This document shows positions 63,407 through 64,000 of a stretch of 64,000 nucleotides of DNA, one piece after another. The stretch lies in the NCBI RefSeq assembly GCF_013385425.1, contig NZ_JACAQA010000022.1, forward strand, positions 62,001-126,000. Reading direction: 5' to 3'. Position 1 is the first letter of the stretch. Every line of letters starts with the position of its first letter. The translations under genes and the position numbers were made by a program. A model generated the notes under the pieces. The model had not been told where the DNA came from and searched no databases. It saw only the letters and a program-made list of their open reading frames with translations. This DNA comes from Pseudomonas gingeri (GTDB lineage: Bacteria > Pseudomonadota > Gammaproteobacteria > Pseudomonadales > Pseudomonadaceae).

Positions 63407-64000
63407 ACCCCGGCCTCCTGAATCGCCCGGACCACGGTGTCCAGGTTGTCGCTCATTTCCTTCTCGTACTTGTCGGCGCTGTAGTCGCCATAGGAAATAT
63501 GCGACAGCGGATAGATCCGCACCCCCGACTCGCGGCGGATGGTCTCGACATAGGTGGACGGGAAGTCCAGTTCCGAGAAGATCACCTTCACATCCAGCTC
63601 GCGCAGTTGGTCGATGGTCTTCTTCAACTGGCTCGGGCTCGGTTCGATGCCGTGGGCCGGCTCGACCACGGCGGTGACTTCCAGGCCGAACTCCCGCAGC
63701 AGGTAGTCATAGGCCGCGTGCACCGTCGCCACCCGCAGGTCGGCGTTGGGGGCCTGGGTGAGTTTTGCCAGGGCGTCGGCGCGGATCTGCCGCAGGCGCT
63801 TGCCGTAGGCCCGGGCGTTGGCGGTGTAGGTCTTGGCATTGTCCGGGTCGAGCTTGCCGAGTTCCCGGGCAATGTTGTTGACCTGGGCGATGGAGGCGCT
63901 GATGGAGAGGAAGGTGTGCGGGTTGACCACCTTGCCGGCACCCCGCGCGGCGGTGCCGGTGGCCGCCAGCAGCGGCACGTTTTCATTGGCCTCGATCACC
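63403..64000 (-). CDS. fpvC: Periplasmic metal-binding protein FpvC (N-terminus beyond the window)
   Basis: The C-terminal 199 residues of a ZnuA/PsaA-type metal-binding protein are present, and the frame continues past the right edge. Visible features are HTFLSISASIAQVNNIARELG with the linker helix (AKTYTANARAYGKRLRQIR), VATVHAAYDYLLREFGLEV, and VIFSELDFPSTYVETI. Histidines in NPHTFLS and VATVHAAYD are the usual metal ligands. Its stop overlaps the fpvD start. It is the first fpv gene of this operon as seen here. Its promoter lies outside the window. Confidence 0.88.
   Translation of the reverse strand, partial: VIEANENVPLLAATGTAARGAGKVVNPHTFLSISASIAQVNNIARELGKLDPDNAKTYTANARAYGKRLRQIRADALAKLTQAPNADLRVATVHAAYDYLLREFGLEVTAVVEPAHGIEPSPSQLKKTIDQLRELDVKVIFSELDFPSTYVETIRRESGVRIYPLSHISYGDYSADKYEKEMSDNLDTVVRAIQEAGV

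Noticed and set aside
1-64000. tRNA, rRNA, CRISPR array, prophage or integrase genes
   Set aside because: None was found by reading both strands for their characteristic sequences. Short or unusual RNAs could be missed without a covariance search.

Overview
The window is a chromosomal segment of a fluorescent Pseudomonas, most likely of the P. fluorescens complex. It carries pyoverdine siderophore genes (pvdS, a PvdG-type thioesterase, a complete PvdL-type NRPS, pvdH, an MbtH-like gene and an fpvCDEF-type ABC system). It also holds typical Pseudomonas housekeeping genes (aer, acnA, rlmM, tusA, pdxB, ppnP) and REP elements of the pseudomonad kind. Coding DNA is GC-rich. A few spacers, at 3.4-3.7 kb and 7.9-8.2 kb, are visibly AT-richer. 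No rRNA, tRNA, CRISPR array, insertion sequence or phage gene was seen.

Layout. (1) 1-7.9 kb: three paralogous, unrecognised repeat proteins on the minus strand (the first runs off the left edge), interrupted by a plus-strand classical autotransporter. (2) 8.2-22.5 kb: housekeeping genes: the aerotaxis receptor aer, a CPBP membrane protease, aconitase acnA, rlmM, tusA, a MATE exporter, pdxB, a 58-residue unknown gene, an MsbA-like ABC exporter, a Fic protein with four 12-bp tandem repeats, ppnP and a DEDDh exonuclease. (3) 22.6-30.9 kb: an acyclic-terpene (citronellol/geraniol) catabolic operon atuA-C-D-E-F without atuB, divergent from the TetR regulator atuR. Two palindromic operators lie between atuA and atuR, and a REP element sits inside the operon. 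(4) 31-54.2 kb: the pyoverdine core. pvdS has a sigma70 promoter overlapped by a Fur box. The thioesterase gene and pvdH are preceded by PvdS-type iron-starvation promoters (TAAAT-N16-CGT type). pvdL (4341 aa) has the order CAL-T-C-A-T-C-A-T-E-C-A-T. A dsbD-tlpA-dsbG operon and a divergent two-component system (DsbRS-like) sit between pvdL and pvdH. (5) 54.2-60.6 kb: two large minus-strand genes that look like a two-component exotoxin. One is a TcdA/TcdB-pore-like protein with sparse RTX-like motifs. The other has a tandemly duplicated domain with TIKI/ChaN-like features, whose second copy has lost acidic residues. (6) 60.8-64 kb: fpvF-E-D-C (C is cut by the right edge), an ABC system that in P. 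aeruginosa acts in iron release from ferripyoverdine in the periplasm.

How the genes work together. Under iron limitation, loss of Fur repression would allow pvdS expression. PvdS would then drive the thioesterase gene/pvdL and pvdH/mbtH-like. PvdH makes the diaminobutyrate that PvdL uses to build the acylated L-Glu-D-Tyr-L-Dab chromophore precursor, and FpvCDEF handles the returning ferric complex. The most interesting and least explained parts are the toxin-like pair lodged between the mbtH-like gene and fpvF, and the triplicated W-G repeat family at the left end.
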